From Tessaracoccus oleiagri (GTDB taxonomy: Bacteria; Actinomycetota; Actinomycetes; Propionibacteriales; Propionibacteriaceae), in the NCBI RefSeq assembly GCF_900103275.1, contig NZ_FNGP01000002.1, positions 496,001 to 560,000 of the forward strand: 64,000 nucleotides of DNA, read 5' to 3'. The translations under genes and the position numbers were made by a program. Positions 24,391 to 34,400 of this stretch are shown one piece after another. Under the pieces are notes generated by a model. It did not search any database. It was not told the DNA's origin and saw only the letters and a program-made list of their open reading frames with translations. The first letter of the stretch is position 1, and each line of letters opens with the position of its first letter.

Positions 24391-26856
24391 GTGCCCTCGG
24401 TCATCGCCGTCGACCTCGGCGCCACCAGCGGCCGGGTCGTCCTCACGACGGTCGGCGACCGGCTCTCGCTCACCGAGGTGCACCGGTTCCCGACGGCGGC
24501 CCGTCGCAGCGACGACGGGCTCCGGCTCGACGTCGAGGCGCTCTTCGCCGAGGTCCAGACGGGCATCGGCATGGCCATGGCCGCGGCCGACGGCGACGTG
24601 GCGGCCGTCGGGATCGACTCGTGGGCGGTGGACTACGGACTGCTCGCCGGCGGGAGGTTGCTCGACCTGCCGTACAACTACCGCGACGAGCGCACCGCCG
24701 CCGGGCGCGCGGCGATCGAGAAACAGATCGGCCACGCGGAGCTGTACGCCAGGACCGGGCTCCAGGACCTGCCGATCAACACGATCAACCAGCTCGGCCA
24801 CGACCTGCTCACCGGGCGCCTGTCCGGCGCGGAACACCTCCTGCTGCTCCCGGACCTGCTCGGCTACTGGCTCACGGGCCGGGTCGTCGCCGAACGCACC
24901 AACGCCTCCACCACCGGGCTCCTGGACCCCCGCACCGGGCAGTGGGACTGGGATCTCGTCGACCGCATCGGGCTGCCGCGCCGGATCCTCCCGGAGGTCG
25001 TCGAGCCGGGCACGGTGGTCGGCCCGATCACCACGGGCCCGGCGGCCGGGATCCCACTGGTCGCCGTCGGCTCGCACGACACCGCGTCGGCCGTCGTCGG
25101 CGCGCCCCTGGCCGAGGACGACGTCTTCATCTCCTCGGGGACGTGGTCGCTCGTCGGCATGGAGCTCGACTCGCCCCTCCTCGACGAGGCGTCACGGCTC
25201 GCGAACTTCACCAACGAGGGCGGAGTCGACGGCACCACCCGGTACCTCAAGAACGTCATGGGCCTCTGGATCCTCTCCGAGGCTGTCCGCGGATGGGAGG
25301 CGGCGGGTCTCCGTGCCGCGGTCCCGGACCTCGTCGCACGCGCCCGCGAGATCACAGGCGTACCGACGTTCGACGCGACCCACCCGTCGCTGATCGCCCC
25401 CGGTGACATGCCGTCGCGGGTCAAGGCCCTGGCGGGCGGCGACGAGCGGCTCGACGACCCGGCCTTCTTCACCCGCGCCGTCCTCGAGTCCCTCGCAATC
25501 GCCTACCGAGACACCATCGACGAACTGGCCGCCCTCACCGGGCGGCGGCCGCGCCGCGTCGTCATCGTCGGTGGCGGCTCGGCCAACTCACTTCTCAACC
25601 AGCTCACCGCCGACGTCACCCGGCTGCCGGTCGTCGCGGGGCCCGTGGAGGCCACCGCGATCGGCAACTCGCTCGTCGCCGCCCGTGCGGTGGGCCTGGT
25701 CCACGGTTCGCTCTCCGACCTCCGAAGGATCGTGTCGATGTCCACCGACCTCCGCCACCACTCCCCCGCCCTCGACCGTCCCACGACGGAGTTGGAGGCG
25801 ATCGTCGCGCTCTCCAACGAGTTCGGCGCCAACCCCGCCTTCACCCGCGCGGGCGGCGGCAACTCGTCGGCGAAGAAGGACGGCGTCCTCTGGATCAAGC
25901 CCAGCGGCGTGTCCATGGCGACGCTGACCGCCGACGACCTGGTCCCGCTCGCGATGGACGTCCTGACCGACGCGCTCGCCGCGCCGGACCCGGAACTGGG
26001 CGACCCGGTCAACCACCTCGCGACGCTCGCGCGCCTCGACGACGGCCCCCGCCGCCCGTCGGTGGAGATCCTGTTCCACGCCCTGATCGGCGACACCTAC
26101 GTCCTCCACACGCATCCGCTGCTGATCAACGCCGTCACCTGCAATGCCGACGGCGAGGCCATCACCCGGCGGCTCTTCGGCGACGACGTCCTCTGGGTGC
26201 CCTACGTGGACCCCGGGCTCCCGCTCGCCCGCGAGATCGCCGCCCGGCGCGCCGCCCACACGGCCCGGACGGGACGCCCCGCCCCGTCGGTCACCTTCCT
26301 GATGAACCACGGCCTCATCGTCTCCGGCGACGACCCGGACCGGATCCGGGACGAGAGCCTTCGTGTCCTGCGACGGGTCCAGGAGGCCGTCGCCGAGGCG
26401 GGGGCAGTGCTGCCGGCGATCGCGGAGGTCTTCCGGGTAGCGGTGGGCGCGGAGTCGGTCGCCATGGACGACGGCGGGGTCGCGGTCGGGTTCCCCCTGA
26501 CGGAGGCGGGCGCACGCTTCGTGCAGGAGGGGCCGCTGATCCCCGACCAGATCGTCTACGCCGGCTCCTTCCCCCTGGTGCTGCAGCCGGCCGAGGACGC
26601 CGCGACGGCGGTGCAGGCGTACCGCAACGAGCACGGGAAGGATCCGATCGTCGCAGTGGTCCCGGGGCTCGGCGTCGCCGCGGTCGGCTCGGACGAGAAG
26701 CAGGCGACAACGGCCCTGGAGGTCTACGTCGACGCGCTCACCGTGGGCAGGGCGGCGAGCGCGCTGGGCAGGGTCCGGGCGCTGGATGACCGGGAGCGCA
26801 GCTTCATCGAGAACTGGGAGGCCGAGGCCTACCGCAAGCAGGTCGCGAAGGGCTGA
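24391..26856 (+). CDS. Fused rhamnulokinase - class II rhamnulose-1-phosphate aldolase
   Basis: An 821-residue continuous frame. Residues 1-462 are a complete FGGY-type rhamnulokinase: VDLGATSGRVVL (phosphate loop), GIDSWAVDYGLL, SHDTASAV and SSGTWSLVG. Residues about 466-821 are a class II aldolase/adducin domain of the RhaE kind: AGGGNSSAKKDG, zinc site HTHPLL, NHGLIV and the RSFIENWEAEAYR end. The usual relatives of this aldolase carry a C-terminal short-chain dehydrogenase (lactaldehyde oxidation), which is absent. The fusion would take L-rhamnulose to DHAP and L-lactaldehyde in one protein. An internal ATG at 25738 with AAGGA eight bases upstream could also yield free aldolase. Confidence 0.88.
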   Translation: MPSVIAVDLGATSGRVVLTTVGDRLSLTEVHRFPTAARRSDDGLRLDVEALFAEVQTGIGMAMAAADGDVAAVGIDSWAVDYGLLAGGRLLDLPYNYRDERTAAGRAAIEKQIGHAELYARTGLQDLPINTINQLGHDLLTGRLSGAEHLLLLPDLLGYWLTGRVVAERTNASTTGLLDPRTGQWDWDLVDRIGLPRRILPEVVEPGTVVGPITTGPAAGIPLVAVGSHDTASAVVGAPLAEDDVFISSGTWSLVGMELDSPLLDEASRLANFTNEGGVDGTTRYLKNVMGLWILSEAVRGWEAAGLRAAVPDLVARAREITGVPTFDATHPSLIAPGDMPSRVKALAGGDERLDDPAFFTRAVLESLAIAYRDTIDELAALTGRRPRRVVIVGGGSANSLLNQLTADVTRLPVVAGPVEATAIGNSLVAARAVGLVHGSLSDLRRIVSMSTDLRHHSPALDRPTTELEAIVALSNEFGANPAFTRAGGGNSSAKKDGVLWIKPSGVSMATLTADDLVPLAMDVLTDALAAPDPELGDPVNHLATLARLDDGPRRPSVEILFHALIGDTYVLHTHPLLINAVTCNADGEAITRRLFGDDVLWVPYVDPGLPLAREIAARRAAHTARTGRPAPSVTFLMNHGLIVSGDDPDRIRDESLRVLRRVQEAVAEAGAVLPAIAEVFRVAVGAESVAMDDGGVAVGFPLTEAGARFVQEGPLIPDQIVYAGSFPLVLQPAEDAATAVQAYRNEHGKDPIVAVVPGLGVAAVGSDEKQATTALEVYVDALTVGRAASALGRVRALDDRERSFIENWEAEAYRKQVAKG

Positions 26857-26878
26857 GCGGCCTACGCCGGAAGGTCGG

Positions 26879-28057
26879 TCAGCGGCTCATCGCCGTGCTC
26901 CGGTGCCGGCGGACCTCGCGATAGCGGGAGCCGAGCGCCGGCACGAGGACCCCGGCGACGCCGAACAGCACGGCCGTCATGAAGCCGCCGTTGGAGCCCA
27001 TCTCGTCGATTAGGAAGCCCGCCGTGGCCGAGCCCAGCGCGGCGCCGACGAGCTGGCCGGTGTTGGCCCAGCCGTAGGCCTCGGCGGACTCGGAGAATTT
27101 GATCGTCGAGGCGACGAGCGAGAACATCACCGCGAGCGCCGGGGCGATGCCGAGGCCGGCCACTGCGATGGCGAGCAGCGTGCCCCAGAAGCCGTCGACC
27201 AGCAGGGCGAGCACCCCGCCGACCACGAGCGTCGACATCCACATCGAGAGGGTGTAGCGGCCCACCTGCCGGTGCCCGAACGCGAAACCGGCCACCAGCG
27301 AGGCCAGCGACATGACCCCGAGGATCACGCCGGCCTCGACGCCGCCCTCCCCGAAGCGACGGACGATCGCCGCCTCAATCGCGGCGGTGCTGCCGACGAG
27401 CAGGAAGCCGGAGGCGGTGGCGAGCATCACCGGGCCGCGCTTCAGCACCGCGCCAAAACGGCCGGTGCTGGGCGCGAACCGCACCTCGCCCAACTCGGGT
27501 GAGCCGATGAACCACACACCGCCGAACACCAGCAGCGTGGCGCACAGGAGCAGCCCGACGACCGGCGAGACCTGCAGCGACACCACCGTGATCACCAGCG
27601 GGCCCATCACCCAGATGATCTCCTGCGCCGACGCATCCAGCGAGAACAGCCGCGGCAGGCGCGCGGGCTCCACGAGCTTGGGATACATGGTGCGCACGGC
27701 GGGCTGGACCGGCGGGTAGCTCAGGCCGCCGAGGAGGCCGACGAGGACGTAGCCGATCAGCGGCATGTCGATGAGGGCGATGGCGACCAGCGACGCGGCG
27801 CACACCAACGTCGTCGTGATGAGGATGGGGCGGGCGCCGAGGCGACCCATCATGCGGCTCGTGATGGGGCCGGCGATCGCCTGGCCCATCGACGTGGCGG
27901 CGAGGACGAGGCCCGCGGCGCCGTAGGAGTCGAAGATCGCCTCGATGTGGATCAGGAGGCCGAGCACGATCATCCCGCTGGGGAAGCGGGCCAGGATCTG
28001 CGACGACATGATGCGCGCGACCCCCTTGGTGCGCAGCAACCTCCAGTATGAGCTCAC
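26879..28057 (-). CDS. MFS transporter
   Basis: A 392-residue protein with about twelve membrane segments in the 6+6 arrangement of the major facilitator superfamily; the loop MMGRLGARPILI corresponds to the motif-A region. It is convergent with the rhamnose genes with a 22-base gap, so it is not in their operon and may have no link to rhamnose; the family is closest to drug-efflux-type proteins. Starts at GTG 28057. Confidence 0.85.
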   Translation of the reverse strand: MSSYWRLLRTKGVARIMSSQILARFPSGMIVLGLLIHIEAIFDSYGAAGLVLAATSMGQAIAGPITSRMMGRLGARPILITTTLVCAASLVAIALIDMPLIGYVLVGLLGGLSYPPVQPAVRTMYPKLVEPARLPRLFSLDASAQEIIWVMGPLVITVVSLQVSPVVGLLLCATLLVFGGVWFIGSPELGEVRFAPSTGRFGAVLKRGPVMLATASGFLLVGSTAAIEAAIVRRFGEGGVEAGVILGVMSLASLVAGFAFGHRQVGRYTLSMWMSTLVVGGVLALLVDGFWGTLLAIAVAGLGIAPALAVMFSLVASTIKFSESAEAYGWANTGQLVGAALGSATAGFLIDEMGSNGGFMTAVLFGVAGVLVPALGSRYREVRRHRSTAMSR

Positions 28058-28104
28058 AATCCAAGGAGTCTATCGGGGCCCGAACCCGGGGGTCACGGAT
28101 TCGC

Positions 28105-28470
28105 CTAGAGCGCGCCCAACCCGTATCCGACTAGGCCGAAGGCCACGCAGGCGACGAACATGCCCAGCCACTGCCAGGCGAAGGCCACCCACCGTCTGGC
28201 CCTCGCCAGACGGGCGGCGTCGACGGCCGCCGTGGAGAAGGTCGTGAACCCACCGCAGAGCCCCACGCCCACAACCGTCAGCCATCGCGCCGGCAGGTCG
28301 CCGGCCGCGTGGAGACCGACCACGAGCCCGAGCACGAAGCTGCCGAGGACGTTGACCAGGAAGATGCCGACGGGAAACCTCGTCGAGTGCTGCGAGAGCA
28401 GGGCGTCGAGTTCGTAGCGGGCCATCGCCCCCACTCCCCCGGCGGCCACCACCAGCAGGAAGTCAAGCAT
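28105..28470 (-). CDS. crcB: Fluoride channel subunit Fluc/CrcB (1)
   Basis: A 121-residue four-helix Fluc protein with [21 protein letters not shown] and the fluoride-track segment GGFTTFSTA. Dual-topology or paired Fluc proteins form dimers that export fluoride. Its start overlaps the end of the second copy by eight bases, the usual arrangement for paired heterodimeric subunits. Confidence 0.92.
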   Translation of the reverse strand: MLDFLLVVAAGGVGAMARYELDALLSQHSTRFPVGIFLVNVLGSFVLGLVVGLHAAGDLPARWLTVVGVGLCGGFTTFSTAAVDAARLARARRWVAFAWQWLGMFVACVAFGLVGYGLGAL

Positions 28471-28861
28471 CGGGGTGCCCCAACCGGAGCCCGGCCCCCG
28501 CGAGCATCACGCCCAGCGGCAGCGACGCGAGCGCCGTCGCCCAGTCGAGCGCACCTGCACCGGGACCGGCGAGCGCGACCACGAACGCCGAGTACGTGGT
28601 GTAGGCGCCGAGCAGCCCTGTGCCGAGGAAGAGGCGACGGTGGGTCGCCCTCGGATCCGCGTGGCGGCCGATGGCGCCGAGCAACCAGCCGAGCGCGAAC
28701 GCGCCGGTCAGGTTGACCAGCAGGGTCGCCAGCGGCCCGTCGAGCCAGGCGAGCGCCAGCCCGTGGCGGACCCCGGTGCCGATCGCCCCGCCGGCGAAGA
28801 CCATCGCCAGCCGCGCGGGCCGGGAAGCGTGCGCAACCGCGTCGGCAGTTGCTCCTCGCAC
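28463..28861 (-). CDS. crcB: Fluoride channel subunit Fluc/CrcB (2)
   Basis: A 132-residue Fluc protein with [21 protein letters not shown] and [12 protein letters not shown]. The GTG start at 28861 shares one base with the prs stop (TAGTG), so it is probably translated by termination-reinitiation. I see no fluoride riboswitch: the genes depend on prs transcription or an internal promoter. Confidence 0.9.
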   Translation of the reverse strand: MRGATADAVAHASRPARLAMVFAGGAIGTGVRHGLALAWLDGPLATLLVNLTGAFALGWLLGAIGRHADPRATHRRLFLGTGLLGAYTTYSAFVVALAGPGAGALDWATALASLPLGVMLAGAGLRLGHPDA

Positions 28862-29838
28862 TAGGCCTGGCCGTCGAAGAGGGAGGTGACCGACCCGTCG
28901 TGGAAGACCTCCTTGATCGCCTGCGCCAGCAGCGGGGCGATGGAGAGGACGGTGAGGTTGTGGATCGGCTCGGCCGTCTTCAGCGGGAGGGTGTTGGTGA
29001 CGATGATCTCCTCCATGCCGGAGTTGTTCAGGCGGTGCGCCGCCGGGCCGGAGAAGATCGGATGGGTGGCCGCGGCGATGACCCGCTTGGCGCCGCGCTC
29101 CTTCAGCGCCTGCGCGGCCTGGGTCATGGTGCCGGCGGTGTCGATCATGTCGTCGACGAGGAGACAGGTCTTGCCCTCCACCTCGCCGACCACCTCGTGC
29201 ACGGCGACCGTGTTGGCGAGGTTCGGGTCGCGGCGCTTGTGGATGATCGCCAGCGGGGCCCCGAGCTTGTCCGTCCACATGTCCGCGAGGCGCACGCGGC
29301 CGGCGTCGGGCGAGACGACCGTGATGTCGTTGGTGTCGTACTTCTGCTTCACGTAGTCGGCCAGCACGGGCAGGCCCCAGAGGTGGTCGACAGGGCCGTC
29401 GAAGAAGCCCTGGATCTGCGCGGCGTGCAGGTCGACGGACATGATGCGGTCGGCGCCGGCGGCCTTGAACAGGTCGGCGACGAGCCGAGCCGAGATGGGT
29501 TCGCGGCCGAGGTGCTTCTTGTCCTGGCGGCCGTACGGGTACGACGGCGCCACCACGGTGATGCGCTTGGCGGAGGCGCGCTTCAGGGCGTCGACCATGA
29601 TCAGTTGCTCCATGAGCCACTCGTTCACGGGCGCGGCGTGCGACTGGATGACGAACGCGTCGCTGCCCCGCACGGACTCCTGGAAGCGCACGTAGATCTC
29701 GGAGTTCGCGTACGTGACGGCACGCGTCGGGACCAGCTCCTGGCCCATCAGTTCCGCGACCTCCTGCGCCAGCTCCGGGTAGGCACGCCCGGAGAAGAGC
29801 ATCAGGTGCTTCTCGTTGGATGCGGTTGCGTCAGCCAT
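28861..29838 (-). CDS. prs: Ribose-phosphate pyrophosphokinase
   Basis: A 325-residue PRPP synthase with [18 protein letters not shown] (catalytic flexible loop and His), HAAQIQGFF, and the PRPP-binding [12 protein letters not shown]. It makes PRPP from ribose 5-phosphate and ATP for nucleotide, His and Trp synthesis. GAGGAC precedes the ATG. It follows glmU by 12 bases, the standard actinobacterial pair. Confidence 0.97.
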   Translation of the reverse strand: MADATASNEKHLMLFSGRAYPELAQEVAELMGQELVPTRAVTYANSEIYVRFQESVRGSDAFVIQSHAAPVNEWLMEQLIMVDALKRASAKRITVVAPSYPYGRQDKKHLGREPISARLVADLFKAAGADRIMSVDLHAAQIQGFFDGPVDHLWGLPVLADYVKQKYDTNDITVVSPDAGRVRLADMWTDKLGAPLAIIHKRRDPNLANTVAVHEVVGEVEGKTCLLVDDMIDTAGTMTQAAQALKERGAKRVIAAATHPIFSGPAAHRLNNSGMEEIIVTNTLPLKTAEPIHNLTVLSIAPLLAQAIKEVFHDGSVTSLFDGQA

Positions 29839-29850
29839 TGGGATGAGTCC

Positions 29851-31311
29851 TCACTTCTCTCGCGATTCGGCGACCTTCGGATGGATCGAGCCGTCGTGTT
29901 CGCGGGCGGCCAGGTCCCATTTCGAGCCGGGTCGCCGGTCGGCGATCCAGCCCTCCGAATTGTGCTGACGGCCCCGCGCGACGGCCAGGCCGCCCGCGGG
30001 GACGTCCTCGGTGACCGTGGAGCCGGCGGCGACGAAGCCGCCGGGTCCGATGTCCACGGGGGACACGAGCACCGAGTTGGAACCGACGAAGGCATCCTTG
30101 CCGACGTGACTGGTGGACTTCTTCTCGCCGTCGTAGTTGGCGAAGATCGTGCCGGCGCCGATGTTGGCGCCCTCGTCGATCACGGCGTCGCCGACGTAGG
30201 ACAGGTGGGGAACCTTGGCGGTGGGGGCGATCACGGCGTTCTTCGTCTCCACGAAGGCGCCGATCTTGCCGTCGGCACCGAGCTCGGTGCCGGGACGCAG
30301 GTAGCTGAAGGGGCCGACGTTGGCGCCCTCCCCGATGACCGCGAACGAGCCGTGCGTGCGCAGGACCTTGGCGAACGGGCCGACCTCAACGTCCATCAGC
30401 GTGGTGGACGGGCCGATCTCCGCGCCCTCGCCGATGGTGGTGGCGCCCTGCAGGATGGTGCCGGGGTGCAGCACCACGTCGGGCGCGAGGTCGACGTCGA
30501 CGTCCACCCAGGTGGAGGTGGGGTCGATCATCGTCACGCCCTTCATCATCCAGGCGTCGAGGATGCGTCGGTTCATCTCCGCGTTCATGCGGGCCAGCTG
30601 GACCCGGTCGTTGACGCCCTCGGTCTGCCACACGTCGTCGATGATGTGGGCGCCCACCTTCTGCCCGTTGCCATTGGCGTGGGTGAGGACGTCGGTGAGG
30701 TAGAGCTCCCCCTGCGCGTTGTCGGTGTCGAGCTGCGCCAGGCCGGCGCGGAGGGTGGCCGCGTCGAACACGTAGATGCCGGAGTTGATCTCCCGGATCG
30801 TGCGCTGCTCCTCGGACGCGTCCTTGTGCTCGACGATGCCGCGCACCCGGTCGCCGTCGCGCAGGATGCGGCCGTAGCCGGTCGGGTCCTCCACGTTGGC
30901 GGTCATGACCGTGACGGAGTGCGAGTTGGATCGGTGGACGGCGACGAGCTGGCGGAGGGTGTCGCCGGTGAGCATCGGGACGTCGGCGTAGGTGACGACC
31001 ACGTCGCCCTCGATGTTCTCCAGCCCCTCGAGCCCGCACTGGACCGCGTGCCCGGTGCCGCGCTGCTCCTCCTGGACCGCGGTGGTGACCGTGCGGTCGA
31101 GCTTCTCCAGGTGGTCGAGGACCTGGTCGCGCTGGTGGCCGACCACCACGACGAGGTGCTCCGGGTCGAGCGCCGCCGCGGCCGAGACCGCGAAGCTCAG
31201 CATCGACTTGCCGGCCACCTCGTGCAGGACCTTGGATTTCTTCGACTTCATCCTGGTCCCCCCGCCTGCGGCGAGTACGACGACGGCAGCCACTGGAGCG
31301 AGATCGGTCAC
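29851..31311 (-). CDS. glmU: Bifunctional GlmU (uridyltransferase/acetyltransferase)
   Basis: A 486-residue protein: N-terminal nucleotidyltransferase (LAAGGGTRMKS) and C-terminal left-handed beta-helix acetyltransferase with hexapeptide repeats (GAEIGPSTTLMDVEVGPFA). It makes UDP-GlcNAc for peptidoglycan. GTG 31311 is preceded by AAGGAGACTGCC. The C-terminal tail is short and charged. Confidence 0.96.
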   Translation of the reverse strand: MTDLAPVAAVVVLAAGGGTRMKSKKSKVLHEVAGKSMLSFAVSAAAALDPEHLVVVVGHQRDQVLDHLEKLDRTVTTAVQEEQRGTGHAVQCGLEGLENIEGDVVVTYADVPMLTGDTLRQLVAVHRSNSHSVTVMTANVEDPTGYGRILRDGDRVRGIVEHKDASEEQRTIREINSGIYVFDAATLRAGLAQLDTDNAQGELYLTDVLTHANGNGQKVGAHIIDDVWQTEGVNDRVQLARMNAEMNRRILDAWMMKGVTMIDPTSTWVDVDVDLAPDVVLHPGTILQGATTIGEGAEIGPSTTLMDVEVGPFAKVLRTHGSFAVIGEGANVGPFSYLRPGTELGADGKIGAFVETKNAVIAPTAKVPHLSYVGDAVIDEGANIGAGTIFANYDGEKKSTSHVGKDAFVGSNSVLVSPVDIGPGGFVAAGSTVTEDVPAGGLAVARGRQHNSEGWIADRRPGSKWDLAAREHDGSIHPKVAESREK

Positions 31312-31411
31312 GGCAGTCTCCTTGGGGGTCGGGGCTTGCAGTGCTCACCTTACTGCGCCCAGGCCGGGGTCGTCTCCGCAGTTCCTCTGCGAGCGCCCCA
31401 GGCCCCGCGCC

Positions 31412-31466
31412 AAAAGCTCCGGTGGGAGGGTTTGCACCGAGCTTGGTGCAAACCCTCCCACCGGAG
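31412..31466 (-). terminator. Strong intrinsic terminator
   Basis: A perfect 22-bp stem (31417-31438 with 31445-31466) and 6-base loop. Read on the minus strand it is followed by CTTTTGG, so it should end transcription of the phosphodiester glycosidase gene whose stop is at 31482. On the plus strand no T-run follows. Confidence 0.75.
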
Positions 31467-31481
31467 TGGGTGCTGGTCCCG

Positions 31482-34400
31482 CTACGCGCCGGGCAGCCCG
31501 TCGATCGCGAAGAGGTCGTTGTCGATGACGTTCACCTCGGCGTTGCCCTTGCCGCGACCCACGTTCGGGCCGACGGGGCGCAGTTCGGGCTTGCCCTTCG
31601 ACTGCCACGGGGCGACGGTCGGCTCGGGCGCCACGGAGGGCTCCTCGGCCGGCTGCGCCACGTCGTCGCCCGTGACCTCGATCGTGACGGTCTCGGTCAC
31701 GTCGTTCACCGTCACCGACAGCGTGTGCGTCCCCGCCCGGTAGGCGGTGAACTCACCGGTGGCGTGGTCGTAGGCGGCGCCGTCGCTGACCTCGAAGGTC
31801 GCGGAGACCGGGTAGGCGACGGGGACCCGTCGGCCGTCCTGCACCACGGTGGCCGAGACCGCCCCGGCCTCGCCGGTCTGCAGGGCTTCCAGCGCCGACA
31901 CCTCCAGTGCGTCGGCGTGCGGCACGTAGGCGACGTTGATCCACTGCTCCTGCGGGGTCGGGTCCACCGCCACCATCGACCAGCCGGTGAAGCCGCCGGC
32001 GTCCGGGGAGCCGTTGGGGCCCTTGCCGGCGTTGCCGTTGGTGAACTGGTGGACGCCGTCGAACATGGCCGCCTCGAACGTGCCGGTGCCGGCCGCGTGC
32101 AGGGCGACGCCCTTGCCGGTGGCCGCGTGGAACTCGGTGAACCACTCCTCCACCAGGGCCTTCTCGTACGGATCCGTGATCGTGGAGCCCCCGGTGGCGG
32201 ACTTCTCGGTCAGCGGGTGGTGCTGGAAGACGATCACGTTGTCGATGTCGTCGTTCGCGGCGGCGTCGGCGAGCTGGTACTTCAGGTCCAGCAGCTGGTC
32301 GAACCCGCCGGAGCGGTAGTTGTAGCCGGGCGTCGCGCGGACGATGATCCGTGTCCCGTTGTGGTCGAGCGTGTACCACGGGTCACCGAACTCGTCGGTC
32401 CACGCGTCGAGGTTGCCGGGGCCGGCCATCTCGTGGTTCCCGGGGACGTAGAAGTACGGGATGTCGTCGGGGATCTCCTCCTCCAGAACGCGCTTCGCGA
32501 GCGCGATGTCCTCGGGGAAGCCGCGGTCCACCCAGTCGCCGTTCACGACGATGAACTCCGGCTCGCGGGCGACGATCTCCCGCAGGCTCCGACGTGCCGC
32601 CTCCACCACCGGGGAGTCGGGGGCGTCGGCCGTGAACTGCGCGTCCGCCACGACGGCGAACTGCCACCAGTCCTCGGGCAGCGCCTCGCCCGTGACGATG
32701 GCCGGGTTCCGCTCGGCCTCGACCTCGAGCGCGGGCACCTCGGGTGCGGCGCGGAGCGTCAGGTCCTGGAACATCAGGCGCCCGGAGTACTGCTTCGCGG
32801 GGTTGGTCTCCACCGCGTAGAAGCGGAAGAACTCGAGCGGCATGTTGAGCCCGGCGGGGATGTCGGCCTCGACGTAGCGCCAGCCGGTCCAGGTGACGTA
32901 GGCGAAGTTGATGGTGCTGGGCGAGGTGGCGCCGGCCTGGTAGATGTTGCCGCGCAGCCAGACGCCGCTGCCGTCGCCGTGGACCCACAGCCCCATGCGC
33001 TGCGGGGTGCCGGTGAGGTCGATCCGCTCGGGGTACTGCAGGTAGGCGGCGCGCGTCGCGGTGGTGCCGGTCATGGAGTAGTTGAACGCCAGCGCGTCGC
33101 GGCCGTCGGGGCCGGCGCCGGGTGCGGTCTCGAACGTGGGCACGGGGACGGCGCTCGGGTAACGCACCGCCGTCCAGCCCTCGCCGGTGTCGAGCTCGTC
33201 GACGACCTCGCGGGCGAGGCCGATGGTCACGGCCAGCTGGGTCTCCTCGCCGGCGACACGCGCCGTGACGACGACCGCGCCGGACTCCACCAGCGGCTTG
33301 ACGCGGAAGCGGTCGCCCTCTGCGGTGATCTCCACCTGCTCGGCGTCGTACTCGAGCTCGACGTCGGCCGGCTCGACCCAGGTCGAGAAGCCGCGGGCAT
33401 CGTGGCCCAGGACCTGGAACGTGCCGGTCTGCTCCTGAGTGGGGAGGCTGACCTGCTGCGTCGATGACGAGAGGCGCACCGGGGCGCCGATGACGACGAG
33501 CGGCTGCTCGTGCTGCACGTGGCCCCGGGAGACGACGACGTCGGTGGTACCCGCCTCGACGCCGGTGACGGTGGCGGTCTCGGCACCGGAGGTGGCGGCG
33601 TCGATCGTGATGTTGCCGTTGGCCTCGGACCAGCGGGGCTTGCTCGGGACCGGCGCGTAGACCTCGTTGAAGGCCTGGGCGCCGAGCTCGCGGGTGAGGC
33701 CCTCCATCACGACGAAGTCGTCGCTGACGTCCGCGTCGGCCGGGGCGTCGGAGTTGGCGGCGGCGACCTTGTAGCCCACGACGCGGTTGGAGCCCTCCGC
33801 GACGAAGACGCCCAGCGAGTTGGCGGTGTGGCGCTCGCCGCCGTCGGACGGGTTCGAGCGGATGGTCATCTCGTCGTCGCCGGCGATGCGGGCGTTGAGC
33901 TGCGACGAGCCGCCCCCGTCGAGGTTGAGGACGTCGTCGTAGCCGAGGTCCAGGAAGAACTGCGCGGTCTCCACCTCGGTCATGCCGCGGGAGGCGGTCT
34001 GGCGGCCGTCGACCGTCATGAGGGCCATGCGCTCGCCGTCATCGCCCACGGCCAGCACGGTGCGGGGGTGGAGGTCGGTGGTGTTACGGGTGACGATCTC
34101 GCCGTCGATGACGACGGGGAAGAAGCCGTTGATGGCGGCCGCGATGTCGTCGGAGCCGCGCATCTCGTAGTCCAGGGTGATCGTCTCGCCGACGGTGAAG
34201 CGGGCCAGCTCGGCGGCCTTGGTCCCGATGCCGACCAGCACCTGCTCGCCCACCGCGAGCCCTGCCGCGTCAATGGTGGCGGCGGAGCTGACCACGACGC
34301 CGTCACGCACCAGCACCTGCCAGGTGGCAGCGGGGTTGTTCAGCGTGCGCTGCACGGCCACGTCGCCCCACTCGGGGGTGAAGAGCGCGACGGCGCTGCC

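Noticed and set aside
28861-28861. A fluoride riboswitch upstream of the crcB pair
   Set aside because: The first crcB start shares a base with the prs stop and I see no riboswitch-like leader.
31412-31466. The 22-bp hairpin as a novel structured RNA
   Set aside because: On the minus strand it is followed by a T-run right after a gene end, so a terminator explains it.
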